From assembly GCA_034437215.1 (NCBI GenBank), contig DAOTVC010000095.1:1-23319 (forward strand): a stretch of 23,319 nt of DNA, read 5' to 3'. The notes below the pieces were generated by a model that searched no databases, was not told the DNA's origin, and saw only the letters and a program-made list of their open reading frames with translations. The DNA is from DAOTVC01 sp034437215. GTDB taxonomy: Bacteria; Chloroflexota; Anaerolineae; B4-G1; SLSP01. The translations under genes were made by a program, and so were the position numbers. Below are positions 6,560 to 13,272 of the stretch, one piece after another. How positions within the stretch are numbered: position 1 is the stretch's first letter; every line of letters begins with the position of its first letter.

Positions 6560-9094
6560 ATGCGACAGGGACACGTAGTGTGCGTGGTAGTAGCGCTGCT
6601 GGTGGCAGTGGTGGCAGGAGCGCCGGTGGGGGTGGTCGCGACGATCCCGCATAGGTGGGAGGCCGACATGCCCCCGCCAACGGACGAGATCCTTCCGGAG
6701 ACCGCCCCCGGGGCGGCGACCGCCGGCACAGTTTACTACGTTTCGAGCTCCGACGGCAGCGACGACTACGACGGTCTCTCCACGGCCACGCCCTTCGAGA
6801 GCGTGGCCGCGGTCCATGCGCTCGACTTGCAGCCGGGTGACAGCGTGCGCTTCAAGTGCGGCGACGTCTGGCGAGCGGAGCAGTTGATCGTCAGCTGGGC
6901 GGGGACCGCGAATGCTCCCATCACCCTGGGTTCCTATCCGGCCGGTTGCACGGACAAGCCCACGCTCTCCGGTTCGCGACCCATTGAAGGGTGGTCCGTG
7001 TACGCAGGCAACATCTACGCGGCCGATCTGCCGGTGAACGACTTTCCGCTGGGCATGAACCAGCTCTTCCGGGACGGTCGCCGCCTGCACCTGGGGCGTT
7101 GGCCTAACCTCGACGCCGGTAACGGTGGCTACGCATTCGTGGACAGCCACTCCGCCGGGAGCAGCCAATTTGGAGACAACGAACTGCCCACGATCGACTG
7201 GACCGGTGCCATCGTCCACCTCAAGAACATTCGCTGGTCGATGATCGACCGCGAAGTGACCGGCGTCAGCGGTCACACGCTCTCGTTGAACAAAGGAATC
7301 TCATGTCTCATCTCGGGCTGGTCCGACTGTACCGGCTGGGGCTACTTCATCAACAACCACCTGAGCACGCTGGATCAGGACGGCGAGTGGTACTACGACC
7401 CGGCAGCCCGGAGAGTCTACCTGGTCTCGTCGTCCGGCGCGCCGAGCAACGTCGAGGGTTCGGTCGTTCTGGAGGAGGCCGACACCCTGCGTCACGGCGG
7501 CATGATGCTCAGCGACGGCTCGGAGACGGCCTACGTCGTCATCGATAACTTGTTGCTCCAGAACTGGTTTAATCACGGCATAGGTACGCCGGGTGGGATG
7601 AGCGGCGACATCTACCACCATCTCACCGTACGCAATGTCACCATCAGGGACGTAGACGCGGCGGGCGTCAGGCTCAGCAGTTGGCTGGAACGCCCCTCTG
7701 ACGGGCGCAAGGGGTTGCGCGGTGGGCACCGGCTGCGCTTCGAGGACAATCTCATCGATGGTGCCAATCACTTCGGTATCACCGGCTACTTTGCGGACTC
7801 GTCCTTCGAGGGCAACCGAATTCAGAACATCGCTTTGATCGAGAATCTCAACAGATCCGGTATGGGCTGCGGTCTCACCCGCGATCAGTGTACCGAGAAT
7901 GGTGACGGATTCAGGATTCGCTCCTATGACGTGCGGGATTCGGGTCACGGGAACACCCTCCGCTACAACTACTTCGACAAGATCGGTTACAACGGTGTGG
8001 ACGTCTTCGGCCCGCAGAACGTGCTGGAGAAGAACGTTATCCGCCGGGCCTGCTACTCCAAGGCCGACTGCGGCGCCGTGCGCACCTTCGGCAGCGACAA
8101 CCTCTCGGCGACTGACGTCTACGATGTGCAGCTGCTCGACAACGTCATCGTCGATATCCCCGGCAACGTGGACGGCTGTCACGCGTCGCGACCGGCCTTC
8201 GGCATGGGGCTCTACGTCGATCACTACTCCCGCAACGTCGAGGCGCGGGGCAATACCATCATCAGCACCACCATCAGTGGTATCAACTATCAGCACTCGA
8301 CGGGGCAGATTGTCGACAACACCGTCTACAATGCCTCCTACGGCACGGCCTACGCCGCCCACGTCAGCCTGGGCGGCAGCGATGCCCGGGCTTCACTGTC
8401 GGGCAACGTGCTGTACGGGCTCGGCGTACAGGCGTGGACGCTCTATGCCCGCGACAGGGCGAACTTCGTCGCCTCCGATTACAACTATCTCTTCCATCCC
8501 TACGTCGAGAAGCACGTCGCCTACGGACCCTCCTGGGCGCGCTACTCCTTTGCCGGGTGGCAGGCATACAGTGGTCTGGAAGGACACAGCCAGACGAACT
8601 GGTTCACGTTGGAAGAGGGGGATGCGCCTCGCTCGCGTATCTTCTACAACGACACCGCTGTTTCCCAGACTTACGAGCTGGGTCTGCGCCGGTATCTCGA
8701 TCTGGACCGGAACCCGGTGCTCGGTAGGATCACGTTGGCGCCGTTCACGTCGCTCGTCCTGGTCGATGACGGAGAGGTGGGCCTGGCGTTGCTGGGTATG
8801 ACCCCGCGCCTGTGGGGTGTGGACGAGCCGTCCGACTTCACCTTGACGGTCCAGGGCGCCGGTTTCACGGAGGGGAGCAGGGTGCGCTGGAGCGGCGCCG
8901 ACCGTCCCACCGGCTTCGTGAGCCACTCGGTGTTGACCGCCACGATCTTCGCCGGTGACGTCGACACAGTCGCTCACGTCCCCGTCACCGTCTACGATCC
9001 GGGCACCACGCCGACCGAGACGGCGCCGCTCACCTTCCGGGTGGTCGCCACGGTCGCCCGCGTCTACCTGCCGGTGGTCGTGCGGGGGCGGTGA
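6560..9094 (+). CDS. Exported right-handed parallel beta-helix protein
   Basis: From ATG 6560 the product has 844 residues. This start follows AAAAGGGGA at good spacing and gives a clear signal peptide (hydrophobic run VVCVVVALLVAVVAGAPVGVV). Upstream in-frame codons from 6473 would place 29 polar residues before the signal, so they were not used. The mature protein begins with TVYYVSSSDGSDDYDGLS, a common opening of secreted beta-helix proteins. Many N-, G- and V-rich coils follow (for example FEDNLIDGANHFGITG and LLDNVIVDIPGNVDGC), as in pectate-lyase-like/NosD folds. About ten scattered cysteines suggest disulfides. Near residue 750 an IPT/TIG-like beta-sandwich begins, and the protein ends ARVYLPVVVRGR. 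Such proteins often bind or cleave polysaccharides. A link to the sugar transporter upstream is plausible but unproved, and no catalytic residues can be assigned. Confidence 0.85.
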   Translation: MRQGHVVCVVVALLVAVVAGAPVGVVATIPHRWEADMPPPTDEILPETAPGAATAGTVYYVSSSDGSDDYDGLSTATPFESVAAVHALDLQPGDSVRFKCGDVWRAEQLIVSWAGTANAPITLGSYPAGCTDKPTLSGSRPIEGWSVYAGNIYAADLPVNDFPLGMNQLFRDGRRLHLGRWPNLDAGNGGYAFVDSHSAGSSQFGDNELPTIDWTGAIVHLKNIRWSMIDREVTGVSGHTLSLNKGISCLISGWSDCTGWGYFINNHLSTLDQDGEWYYDPAARRVYLVSSSGAPSNVEGSVVLEEADTLRHGGMMLSDGSETAYVVIDNLLLQNWFNHGIGTPGGMSGDIYHHLTVRNVTIRDVDAAGVRLSSWLERPSDGRKGLRGGHRLRFEDNLIDGANHFGITGYFADSSFEGNRIQNIALIENLNRSGMGCGLTRDQCTENGDGFRIRSYDVRDSGHGNTLRYNYFDKIGYNGVDVFGPQNVLEKNVIRRACYSKADCGAVRTFGSDNLSATDVYDVQLLDNVIVDIPGNVDGCHASRPAFGMGLYVDHYSRNVEARGNTIISTTISGINYQHSTGQIVDNTVYNASYGTAYAAHVSLGGSDARASLSGNVLYGLGVQAWTLYARDRANFVASDYNYLFHPYVEKHVAYGPSWARYSFAGWQAYSGLEGHSQTNWFTLEEGDAPRSRIFYNDTAVSQTYELGLRRYLDLDRNPVLGRITLAPFTSLVLVDDGEVGLALLGMTPRLWGVDEPSDFTLTVQGAGFTEGSRVRWSGADRPTGFVSHSVLTATIFAGDVDTVAHVPVTVYDPGTTPTETAPLTFRVVATVARVYLPVVVRGR

Positions 9095-9143
9095 GGGGAC
9101 GTCGCAGAGATAGTTTCAGACTTCAGGGAGGATGCTTCTGTTT

Positions 9144-9219
9144 CCTAGTAGCAAACGCCGGCTTTGCTACTAGGGAAAATCAGTTTGCTACTAGCAAATT
9201 CGTTTTTGCTAGTAGCAAA
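9144..9219. repeat. Cluster of four palindromic TTTGCTA-C/G-TAG units, bidirectional terminator-like
   Basis: Four copies of the word CTAGTAGCAAA or its complement occur in 76 bases. The first hairpin pairs CCTAGTAGCAAA (9144-9155) with TTTGCTACTAGG (9163-9174), flanked by TTT and GGGAAAA. The second pairs TTTGCTACTAGCAAA (9184-9198) with TTTGCTAGTAGCAAA (9205-9219). Each 15-base arm is itself a palindrome around its central base. The cluster lies between the converging beta-helix and ABC-F genes, so stopping transcription from both sides is the likely role. Confidence 0.7.
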
Positions 9220-9283
9220 TCACCCTTTTGAAGGGCAAAAACGCCAAGACGACGCGTTGAATCTGAGGAAGTAACCGCGGTAA

Positions 9284-9352
9284 GGGCACTCAGGGGCGCA
9301 ACAGACGGTGGCGGTTGTCCGCTTCTGCGCCTGCGTGAAGTCCTGGGTGCCC
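9284..9352. repeat. Imperfect inverted repeat downstream of the ABC-F gene
   Basis: GGGCACTCAGG (9284-9294) pairs with CCTGGGTGCCC (9342-9352) with one mismatch, across a 47-base GC-rich interval. It could act as a terminator for the minus-strand ABC-F gene that ends at 9375, but there is no good T-run, so this is a weak call. Confidence 0.3.
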
Positions 9353-9374
9353 TTTCCCCCCCCGGCGGTGCCCC

Positions 9375-11036
9375 TCATTCCATGAGGGGCACCAGCCCCT
9401 TCTTCTCGGCGTAGTAGGTGTAGTTGCCGGGGTACTCCGTCAGCGTGCCCTCCTCCAGCTCGACGACGCGGTCCACCACGCGGTCCAGGAAGTAGCGGTC
9501 GTGGGAGATGACGAGCACCGTGCCCTCGAAGTCGTTGAGCACCTGCTCCAAGACCTCCGCGGAGGGCAGATCGAGGTTGTTGGTCGGTTCGTCGAGGAGC
9601 AGGAAGTTGGCGCCGGAGAGCATGAGTTTGGCGAGCTGCAGGCGGCTCCGCTCCCCGCCGGAGAGCTGCTGCACCCGGTCCCGCACCCGCTCGTAGGGGA
9701 AGAGGAAGCGCCGCAGGTGGCTCACCGCCGCCTGCTCCGACATGGACTTCGCCTCCCAGATCTCCTCGATGAGGGTGCGCTGCGGCTCGAGCGTCTCGTG
9801 CCGTTGGGCGTAGTAGCCGACGCGGACGCTCGGTCCGACCTTGATGGCGCCCTCCGTCGGCTCCGTCTCCCCCAGGATCAGCCGGAAGAGAACGCTCTTG
9901 CCGGCGCCGTTGGGGCCCAACAGGCCCACCCGCTCCCCCTGCCAGAGGAGGAGATCCAGGCCGAGGAGCACGATCTGCTCCTCGGTCGCGTCGTCGAAGA
10001 TCTTCGCCAGGTTCTGGATCTCCAGCACCTTCTGGGAGCCGCGCCACCCGTCGAGCTCCAGCCCCATGCGCTCCCGCTCCAGGATGGGACGCTCGACCCG
10101 GTCCATGCGCTGGAGCATCTTCTGCCGCGAGCGCGCCTGCCGGATGTGGCGCTCGTTCACGACGACGCTGGCCCACTGCTCGAAGCGGGCGATGGCGGCC
10201 TCGATGCGTGCGATCTCCTTCTGCTGGGCGGCGTAGTGTTGCTGCTGGCGCAGGAGGCGCAGCTCCTTCTCCGTCGCGTAAGCGGAGTAGTTGCCGTGGT
10301 AGAGGGTGAGCCGGTGCTCCTCCACCTCGGCGACAAGGGTGACCGTCTCATCTAACAGGTAGCGGTCGTGGGAGACGATGACGACGCCCCCCGGGAAGTC
10401 GCGGATGAAGCGCTCCAGCCGGGCCTTGCCCGCCAGGTCGAGGTGGTTGTCGGGCTCGTCGAGGAGCAGCAGGTTGCATCTCACCGCCAGGAGCTTCGCC
10501 AGCCCCACCATCTTCCGCTGTCCGCCGGAGAGGACGCCGACCGGCAGGTCGAGATCCTCCTCGTTGAGCCCCACGCTCTGGAGTGCCTGCCGGCAGCGGC
10601 TCTCGTAGCGGTAGCCGTCGAGACGTTCGTAGGCCTCCTGGGCGCGGCTGTGGGCCGCCAGGACCCGTTCGAAGGCCGGGGTGTCTTCGTAAATCTGGGG
10701 CTCCGCCATGCGGGTCTCCAAGCGGCGCAGCTCCCCCTCGAGGTGGTGCAGCTGCCGGTCGGCGCTGAGCACCTCCTCCCAGACCGTCCTCTCGGGGTCG
10801 AGGCGGGGCTCCTGGGCCAGGTAGCCGATGCGGGCCTCCCGATTGCGCACCACCGTGCCGCTATCGGAGGTGAGCTCGCCGATGATGAGGCGCAGGAGGG
10901 TGGACTTGCCGGCGCCGTTGGCCCCGACGAGCCCGATCTTCTGCCCCTCCTGAACTTCCCAGCCGACACCGTCGAGCACGGGCCACGCGCCGTGGTGGTA
11001 GACGACCGCGTTGAGACTGACCATTACCGTTCCCAT
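9375..11036 (-). CDS. ABC-F family ATPase (ribosome-associated, no membrane domain)
   Basis: This 553-residue protein has two ABC ATPase domains in one chain and no membrane segments, which defines ABC-F (EttA/Uup/antibiotic-resistance ABC-F). Domain 1 has Walker A GANGAGKST, signature LSGGQRKMV and Walker B LLLLDEPDNHLDL (the usual T after P is D). A charged helical linker of about 70 residues (near 255-325, with many K, R and Q) matches the P-site tRNA-interaction motif region. Domain 2 has GPNGAGKSV, LSGGERSRLQLAKL and LLLDEPTNNLDL, with SHDRYFLDRV as H-loop. The first ATG follows GAGGAGG by four bases; the ATG four codons later would be 16 bases away. ABC-F proteins act on the ribosomal E site, either in translation control or in displacing antibiotics. 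The elaborate leader upstream favours a drug-responsive role. That is inference. Confidence 0.9.
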   Translation of the reverse strand: MGTVMVSLNAVVYHHGAWPVLDGVGWEVQEGQKIGLVGANGAGKSTLLRLIIGELTSDSGTVVRNREARIGYLAQEPRLDPERTVWEEVLSADRQLHHLEGELRRLETRMAEPQIYEDTPAFERVLAAHSRAQEAYERLDGYRYESRCRQALQSVGLNEEDLDLPVGVLSGGQRKMVGLAKLLAVRCNLLLLDEPDNHLDLAGKARLERFIRDFPGGVVIVSHDRYLLDETVTLVAEVEEHRLTLYHGNYSAYATEKELRLLRQQQHYAAQQKEIARIEAAIARFEQWASVVVNERHIRQARSRQKMLQRMDRVERPILERERMGLELDGWRGSQKVLEIQNLAKIFDDATEEQIVLLGLDLLLWQGERVGLLGPNGAGKSVLFRLILGETEPTEGAIKVGPSVRVGYYAQRHETLEPQRTLIEEIWEAKSMSEQAAVSHLRRFLFPYERVRDRVQQLSGGERSRLQLAKLMLSGANFLLLDEPTNNLDLPSAEVLEQVLNDFEGTVLVISHDRYFLDRVVDRVVELEEGTLTEYPGNYTYYAEKKGLVPLME

Positions 11037-11055
11037 CTTTCCTCCTCAAGAAAGA

Positions 11056-11082
11056 GGCCGTGGGATGCTCGCTCCCACGGCC
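11056..11082 (-). promoter_or_regulatory. Second leader hairpin just upstream of the ABC-F ribosome binding site
   Basis: GGCCGTGGGA (11056-11065) and TCCCACGGCC (11073-11082) form a perfect 10-bp stem with a 7-base loop. On the transcript it lies immediately before the GAGGAGG ribosome binding site. Its 5' arm repeats the GCCGTGGG word of the terminator arm upstream, so the 3' arm CCCACGGC could pair with either copy. This offers an alternative fold that would break the terminator at 11111-11138. Confidence 0.65.
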
Positions 11083-11110
11083 CGGAAGGATGGTTTCGAC
11101 GTAAAGAAAA

Positions 11111-11138
11111 AGCCGCAGGCGCGAGCGCGCCCACGGCT
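11111..11138 (-). terminator. Intrinsic terminator (attenuator) in the ABC-F leader
   Basis: On the minus strand AGCCGTGGGCGC (11138-11127) pairs with GCGCCTGCGGCT (11122-11111), including two G-U pairs, around loop GCTC. TTTTTCTTT follows at once. This is a textbook rho-independent terminator, yet it lies inside the leader about 75 bases before the ABC-F start codon, so it must be conditional for the gene to be expressed. Confidence 0.85.
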
Positions 11139-11168
11139 CGAAATGTAGTACGTAAGATTGCTTGGTCG

Positions 11169-11191
11169 GGGCGCACCTAGAGAGGGTGCGC
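11169..11191 (-). promoter_or_regulatory. Attenuator hairpin covering the end of the leader ORF
   Basis: On the minus strand GCGCACC (11191-11185), part of the last codons of the leader ORF, pairs with GGTGCGC (11177-11171), just after its stop. The 3' arm continues as GGTGCGCCC (11177-11169). Its TGCGCCC portion can instead pair with GGGCGCG (11132-11126), the 5' side of the terminator stem. These are the alternative 1:2, 2:3 and 3:4 pairings expected of a ribosome-controlled attenuator. Confidence 0.65.
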
Positions 11192-11254
11192 TTCGCCAAA
11201 CGAGATGACGCCCCGAAGGGCGATTAAGGTCTTGCCTGCACTGATTAGAATCAT
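11177..11254 (-). CDS. 25-codon leader peptide ORF upstream of the ABC-F gene
   Basis: ATG at 11254-11252 opens a 25-residue frame that begins MILISAGKTLIALRG and ends with TAG at 11179-11177. GAGGAAAAG lies upstream as a plausible ribosome binding site, and the start is about 15 bases after the predicted transcription start. Inside the ORF, CGCCC-TTCG-GGGCG (11222-11209) can form a stable UUCG-capped hairpin, and the last codons form one arm of the attenuator hairpin. Known ABC-F and erm genes are induced when a drug stalls the ribosome on such a short ORF. Translation itself is not shown by sequence, so the call rests on start, spacing and its fit with the structures. Confidence 0.65.
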   Translation of the reverse strand: MILISAGKTLIALRGVISFGEAHPL

Positions 11255-11274
11255 CGCTCTTTTCCTCTGCCGGG

Positions 11275-11283
11275 ATTATACCA
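11275..11283 (-). promoter_or_regulatory. Extended -10 promoter for the ABC-F leader
   Basis: The minus strand reads TGGTATAAT, a perfect extended -10 (TGn-TATAAT). No good -35 is seen 16-18 bases upstream. Transcription would begin near 11268, giving a leader of about 230 bases before the ABC-F start. It is the second extended -10 promoter without a -35 in this window. Confidence 0.65.
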
Positions 11284-11328
11284 CGGACCCTGCCGTTGAA
11301 AACCCCGCTTCTTGGAAAGCAGAGAACT

Positions 11329-11365
11329 TTAACAACCCGTTAATCCGTTGGTAAAAGGTTGTTAA
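11329..11365. promoter_or_regulatory. Inverted repeat TTAACAACC-N19-GGTTGTTAA, possible operator
   Basis: TTAACAACC (11329-11337) and GGTTGTTAA (11357-11365) are a perfect 9-bp inverted repeat. The right half overlaps the -35 box of the forward promoter at 11359-11387. A repressor or activator site is plausible. The AT-rich region between the divergent genes also contains GTTAATCCGTTGGTAA between the arms. Confidence 0.4.
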
Positions 11366-11387
11366 CTAACCTGTGTTATTGTAGAAT
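11359..11387 (+). promoter_or_regulatory. Sigma70-type promoter for the small gene at 11429
   Basis: TTGTTA (11359-11364), a 17-base spacer and TAGAAT (11382-11387) match the -35/-10 pattern at four and five of six positions. The start would be near 11394, about 35 bases before the ATG at 11429. Confidence 0.5.
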
Positions 11388-11428
11388 CCCGACGTAGTCT
11401 GTCGAATTTACTATAGAACGGACGAGAC

Positions 11429-11959
11429 ATGTACAAATATCCTCTTAGACTGACGCGCAGTTGCTCCAAGAAACAGGGTCACGGCGTGGCTACTGTGGAG
11501 CTTGTCGACGCCGACGAGCAGGCGGTCATGTTTGCCCGGATCGATCTGCGGCGGAAGTCCTCCCCCATCATCTACCGGGGTCGCGCTCAGCGCCAGGAGC
11601 TCTACCAGCTGCTGCCCCGCGCCAACTCCAAGCGGCGGCAGTACGACGTTCTGGAGGCCGGCGGCACCTCCGTCGGCAGGTTGCGCATGAAGCTCAACGG
11701 GCGCCTGCGCGGCAAGTTCTACCGGCAGGGCGAGAAGGTCGCTACGCTGAAGGCCAACAAGGGGCAGTACGCCTTTCACTTGCACGATCCCCATGCTCAC
11801 GGCTATGTCCTCCTGCTGCACGACACGGTCGTGATGCGCTTGGCGCACCGTCCGGACGAGGAATACGTCACCATCACGCAGGTGGGGCCCCTGGACGAGG
11901 AGGTGGAAGGATTCCTCCTCGCCGGTCTGTGTATGGTGGCGGCCTTTCAGATGGAGTAG
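11429..11959 (+). CDS. Hypothetical protein, possible LURP-one/Tubby-like beta-barrel fold
   Basis: This 176-residue protein has no signal peptide and no membrane segment. It is built from short alternating beta-strand patterns, for example QYDVLEAGGTSVGRLRMKL, GRLRGKFYRQGEKVATLKA and GYVLLLHDTVVMRLAHR. The rhythm 'strand, D/E-x-G turn, vGrl' resembles LURP-one-related and scramblase-like proteins. That is a fold-level guess without a diagnostic motif. The N-terminus is basic and the C-terminus (EGFLLAGLCMVAAFQ) is a hydrophobic helix. A promoter and an inverted repeat lie just upstream, and the ribosome binding site is weak (GGACGAG). The gene sits 87 bases before the SPFH gene on the same strand and may belong to the same envelope-related group. 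Its function is unknown. Confidence 0.7.
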   Translation: MYKYPLRLTRSCSKKQGHGVATVELVDADEQAVMFARIDLRRKSSPIIYRGRAQRQELYQLLPRANSKRRQYDVLEAGGTSVGRLRMKLNGRLRGKFYRQGEKVATLKANKGQYAFHLHDPHAHGYVLLLHDTVVMRLAHRPDEEYVTITQVGPLDEEVEGFLLAGLCMVAAFQME

Positions 11960-12046
11960 CCTCACCATTGGAGACTTCTCTCAGGATCGCTCGTTACGAG
12001 TAGAGCACATTGCAAATCTATCTTGAGCAGCACCTCAGGAGGTGAC

Positions 12047-13240
12047 ATGTTAGAGAGGTTCAGAGGTATTCTGGAGGTCATCGAATACCTGGATCCTACG
12101 GGCAGGGAGATCGTCCACCGCGTCCCCGAGGAGGGCTCCGGGGAGATCCGTCTGGGTTCGCAGCTCATCGTGCGCGAGAACCAGATCGCTATCTTCTACC
12201 GCGACGGTCGGGCGCTCGACATGCTGGGACCGGGCCGTCACGCCCTGACCACGCTGAACGTCCCCATCCTGGTCAACTATCTCAAGATTCCCTTTGGCAA
12301 CAAGAGCCCCTTCCGGGCTTCGGTCGTCTTCGTCAACCTCAAGGACTACCTGGATCTGGCCTGGGTGGCGGCGAAGCCCATACCCTATCGGGATGCCGAG
12401 TTTGGGATGGTGCGGCTGCAGACGCAGGGGAAGTTCGCCTTTCAGGTAGGGCGCCCGCAGCTCTTCGTTAACCAGATCGTGGGCACGCAGGGGCTCTACG
12501 CGACGGACGACATCGTCGCATACCTGCGCTCCATCATCACCAGCCGTCTGATCGACCTGCTGGGTGAGATCAAGACGAGTATCCTCGACCTGCCGGCGAA
12601 GTACGACGAGCTGGGGGGCGGGTTGCGGGCCAAGGCCTCGGAGGACTTTGAATCTCTCGGACTGCTCCTGAAGGGCGTCTACGTCACCAACATCGCCGTT
12701 CCCCCCGAGATCGAGAAGGCCATCGACGAGCGGGCGAGCATGGGCGCCCTCGGTGACATGCAGGCCTACCTGCAGTTCAAGACGGCCCGGGCGCTGGGCG
12801 ATGCCGCCACCCAGGAGGGTGGTATCGGTGCCATGACCGGTGCCGGAGTGGGGATGGGAGCGGGTCTCGGTCTGGGGGCGACGATGGCCAACGTTATCGG
12901 GCAGTCTATGATACCGGCGGCGCCGCAGCCGACTGCGGTTCCCGGAACGTCTCCCGGGGGAGGTGACCTGGTGGGGGGGCTTCATGAACCTCAAGCAGCT
13001 GGTGCAGCAGCAGCTCACCCTCTCCCCGGAGGACAAGGAGGCCGCCATCGCGGCGCTCGATCGGCTCATGACCATCCTGACCTCCGCGACCTCCACGATG
13101 GAGGAGGTGCGGTCGGCGCGCAAGGCGGTGTTGGAGAACTTCCCGTGGTTGGCGCAGCCCGTCCAGTCTCTGATGAGCACGCCCGCGGCGCTCCAGATGC
13201 TGGGGCAGATCGCGGCGCGCTCTATGTGAGAGTCGTGTAG
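12047..13240 (+). CDS. SPFH-domain (YdjI/virion-core-like) protein, probable frameshift at a G7 run
   Basis: The start is ATG 12047, behind AGGAGGTGAC; an upstream GTG-type frame from 12023 lacks this. Residues 1 to about 300 look like the bacterial SPFH family represented by YdjI: REIVHRVPEEGSGEIRLGSQ, the segment FYRDGRALDMLGPGRHALTT, then a helical region and a glycine-rich stretch (GAMTGAGVGMGAGLGLGATM). After about residue 308 this frame turns into low-complexity G, A, H and R-rich sequence that looks like out-of-frame reading. At the same point the +1 frame gives a sensible helical protein. The switch lies at G7 (12973-12979). Dropping one G would join the two and end the protein at 13229. 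SPFH proteins form membrane-associated oligomers. This one heads the group of envelope genes to 17034. Confidence 0.75.
   Translation: MLERFRGILEVIEYLDPTGREIVHRVPEEGSGEIRLGSQLIVRENQIAIFYRDGRALDMLGPGRHALTTLNVPILVNYLKIPFGNKSPFRASVVFVNLKDYLDLAWVAAKPIPYRDAEFGMVRLQTQGKFAFQVGRPQLFVNQIVGTQGLYATDDIVAYLRSIITSRLIDLLGEIKTSILDLPAKYDELGGGLRAKASEDFESLGLLLKGVYVTNIAVPPEIEKAIDERASMGALGDMQAYLQFKTARALGDAATQEGGIGAMTGAGVGMGAGLGLGATMANVIGQSMIPAAPQPTAVPGTSPGGGDLVGGLHEPQAAGAAAAHPLPGGQGGRHRGARSAHDHPDLRDLHDGGGAVGAQGGVGELPVVGAARPVSDEHARGAPDAGADRGALYVRVV
12984..13229 (+). CDS. C-terminal segment of the SPFH protein in the +1 frame, or a separate 81-residue protein
   Basis: Beginning MNLKQLVQQQLTLSPEDKEA, this frame encodes a mainly helical 81-residue segment with charged heptads (AAIAALDRLMTILTSATSTM, then EEVRSARKAVLENF) ending QIAARSM. 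Composition is protein-like, unlike the overlapping frame of the SPFH gene. If it were a separate gene, its ribosome binding site would be the G-run GGTGGGGGGG just ahead of the ATG. The open frame itself extends back to GTG 12963. As the real tail of the SPFH protein it would take the place of the C-terminal interaction segment that such proteins usually have. I favour one gene broken by an indel or slippage at G7, but cannot decide between sequencing error, phase variation and translational frameshift. Confidence 0.55.
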   Translation: MNLKQLVQQQLTLSPEDKEAAIAALDRLMTILTSATSTMEEVRSARKAVLENFPWLAQPVQSLMSTPAALQMLGQIAARSM

Positions 13241-13272
13241 TGATCGTCTAATCTGTAGATCAAGAGAGGCCC

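Noticed and set aside
7301..8362. 353-codon open frame opposite the beta-helix gene
   Set aside because: It is antisense to a well-supported exported protein; the V-, D- and G-rich composition is what the complementary strand of this gene gives.
9220..10176. 318-codon open frame on the minus strand
   Set aside because: It is the shadow of the ABC-F gene in another frame; the product is a P-, G- and A-rich string with no domain, while the overlapping frame has full ABC motifs.
9501..10355. 284-codon open frame on the plus strand
   Set aside because: It is antisense to the ABC-F gene, with leucine- and histidine-rich low-complexity composition and no recognisable domain.
12050..13180. 376-codon open frame opposite the SPFH gene
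   Set aside because: Antisense shadow without domain features; the forward frame has a strong ribosome binding site and SPFH features.
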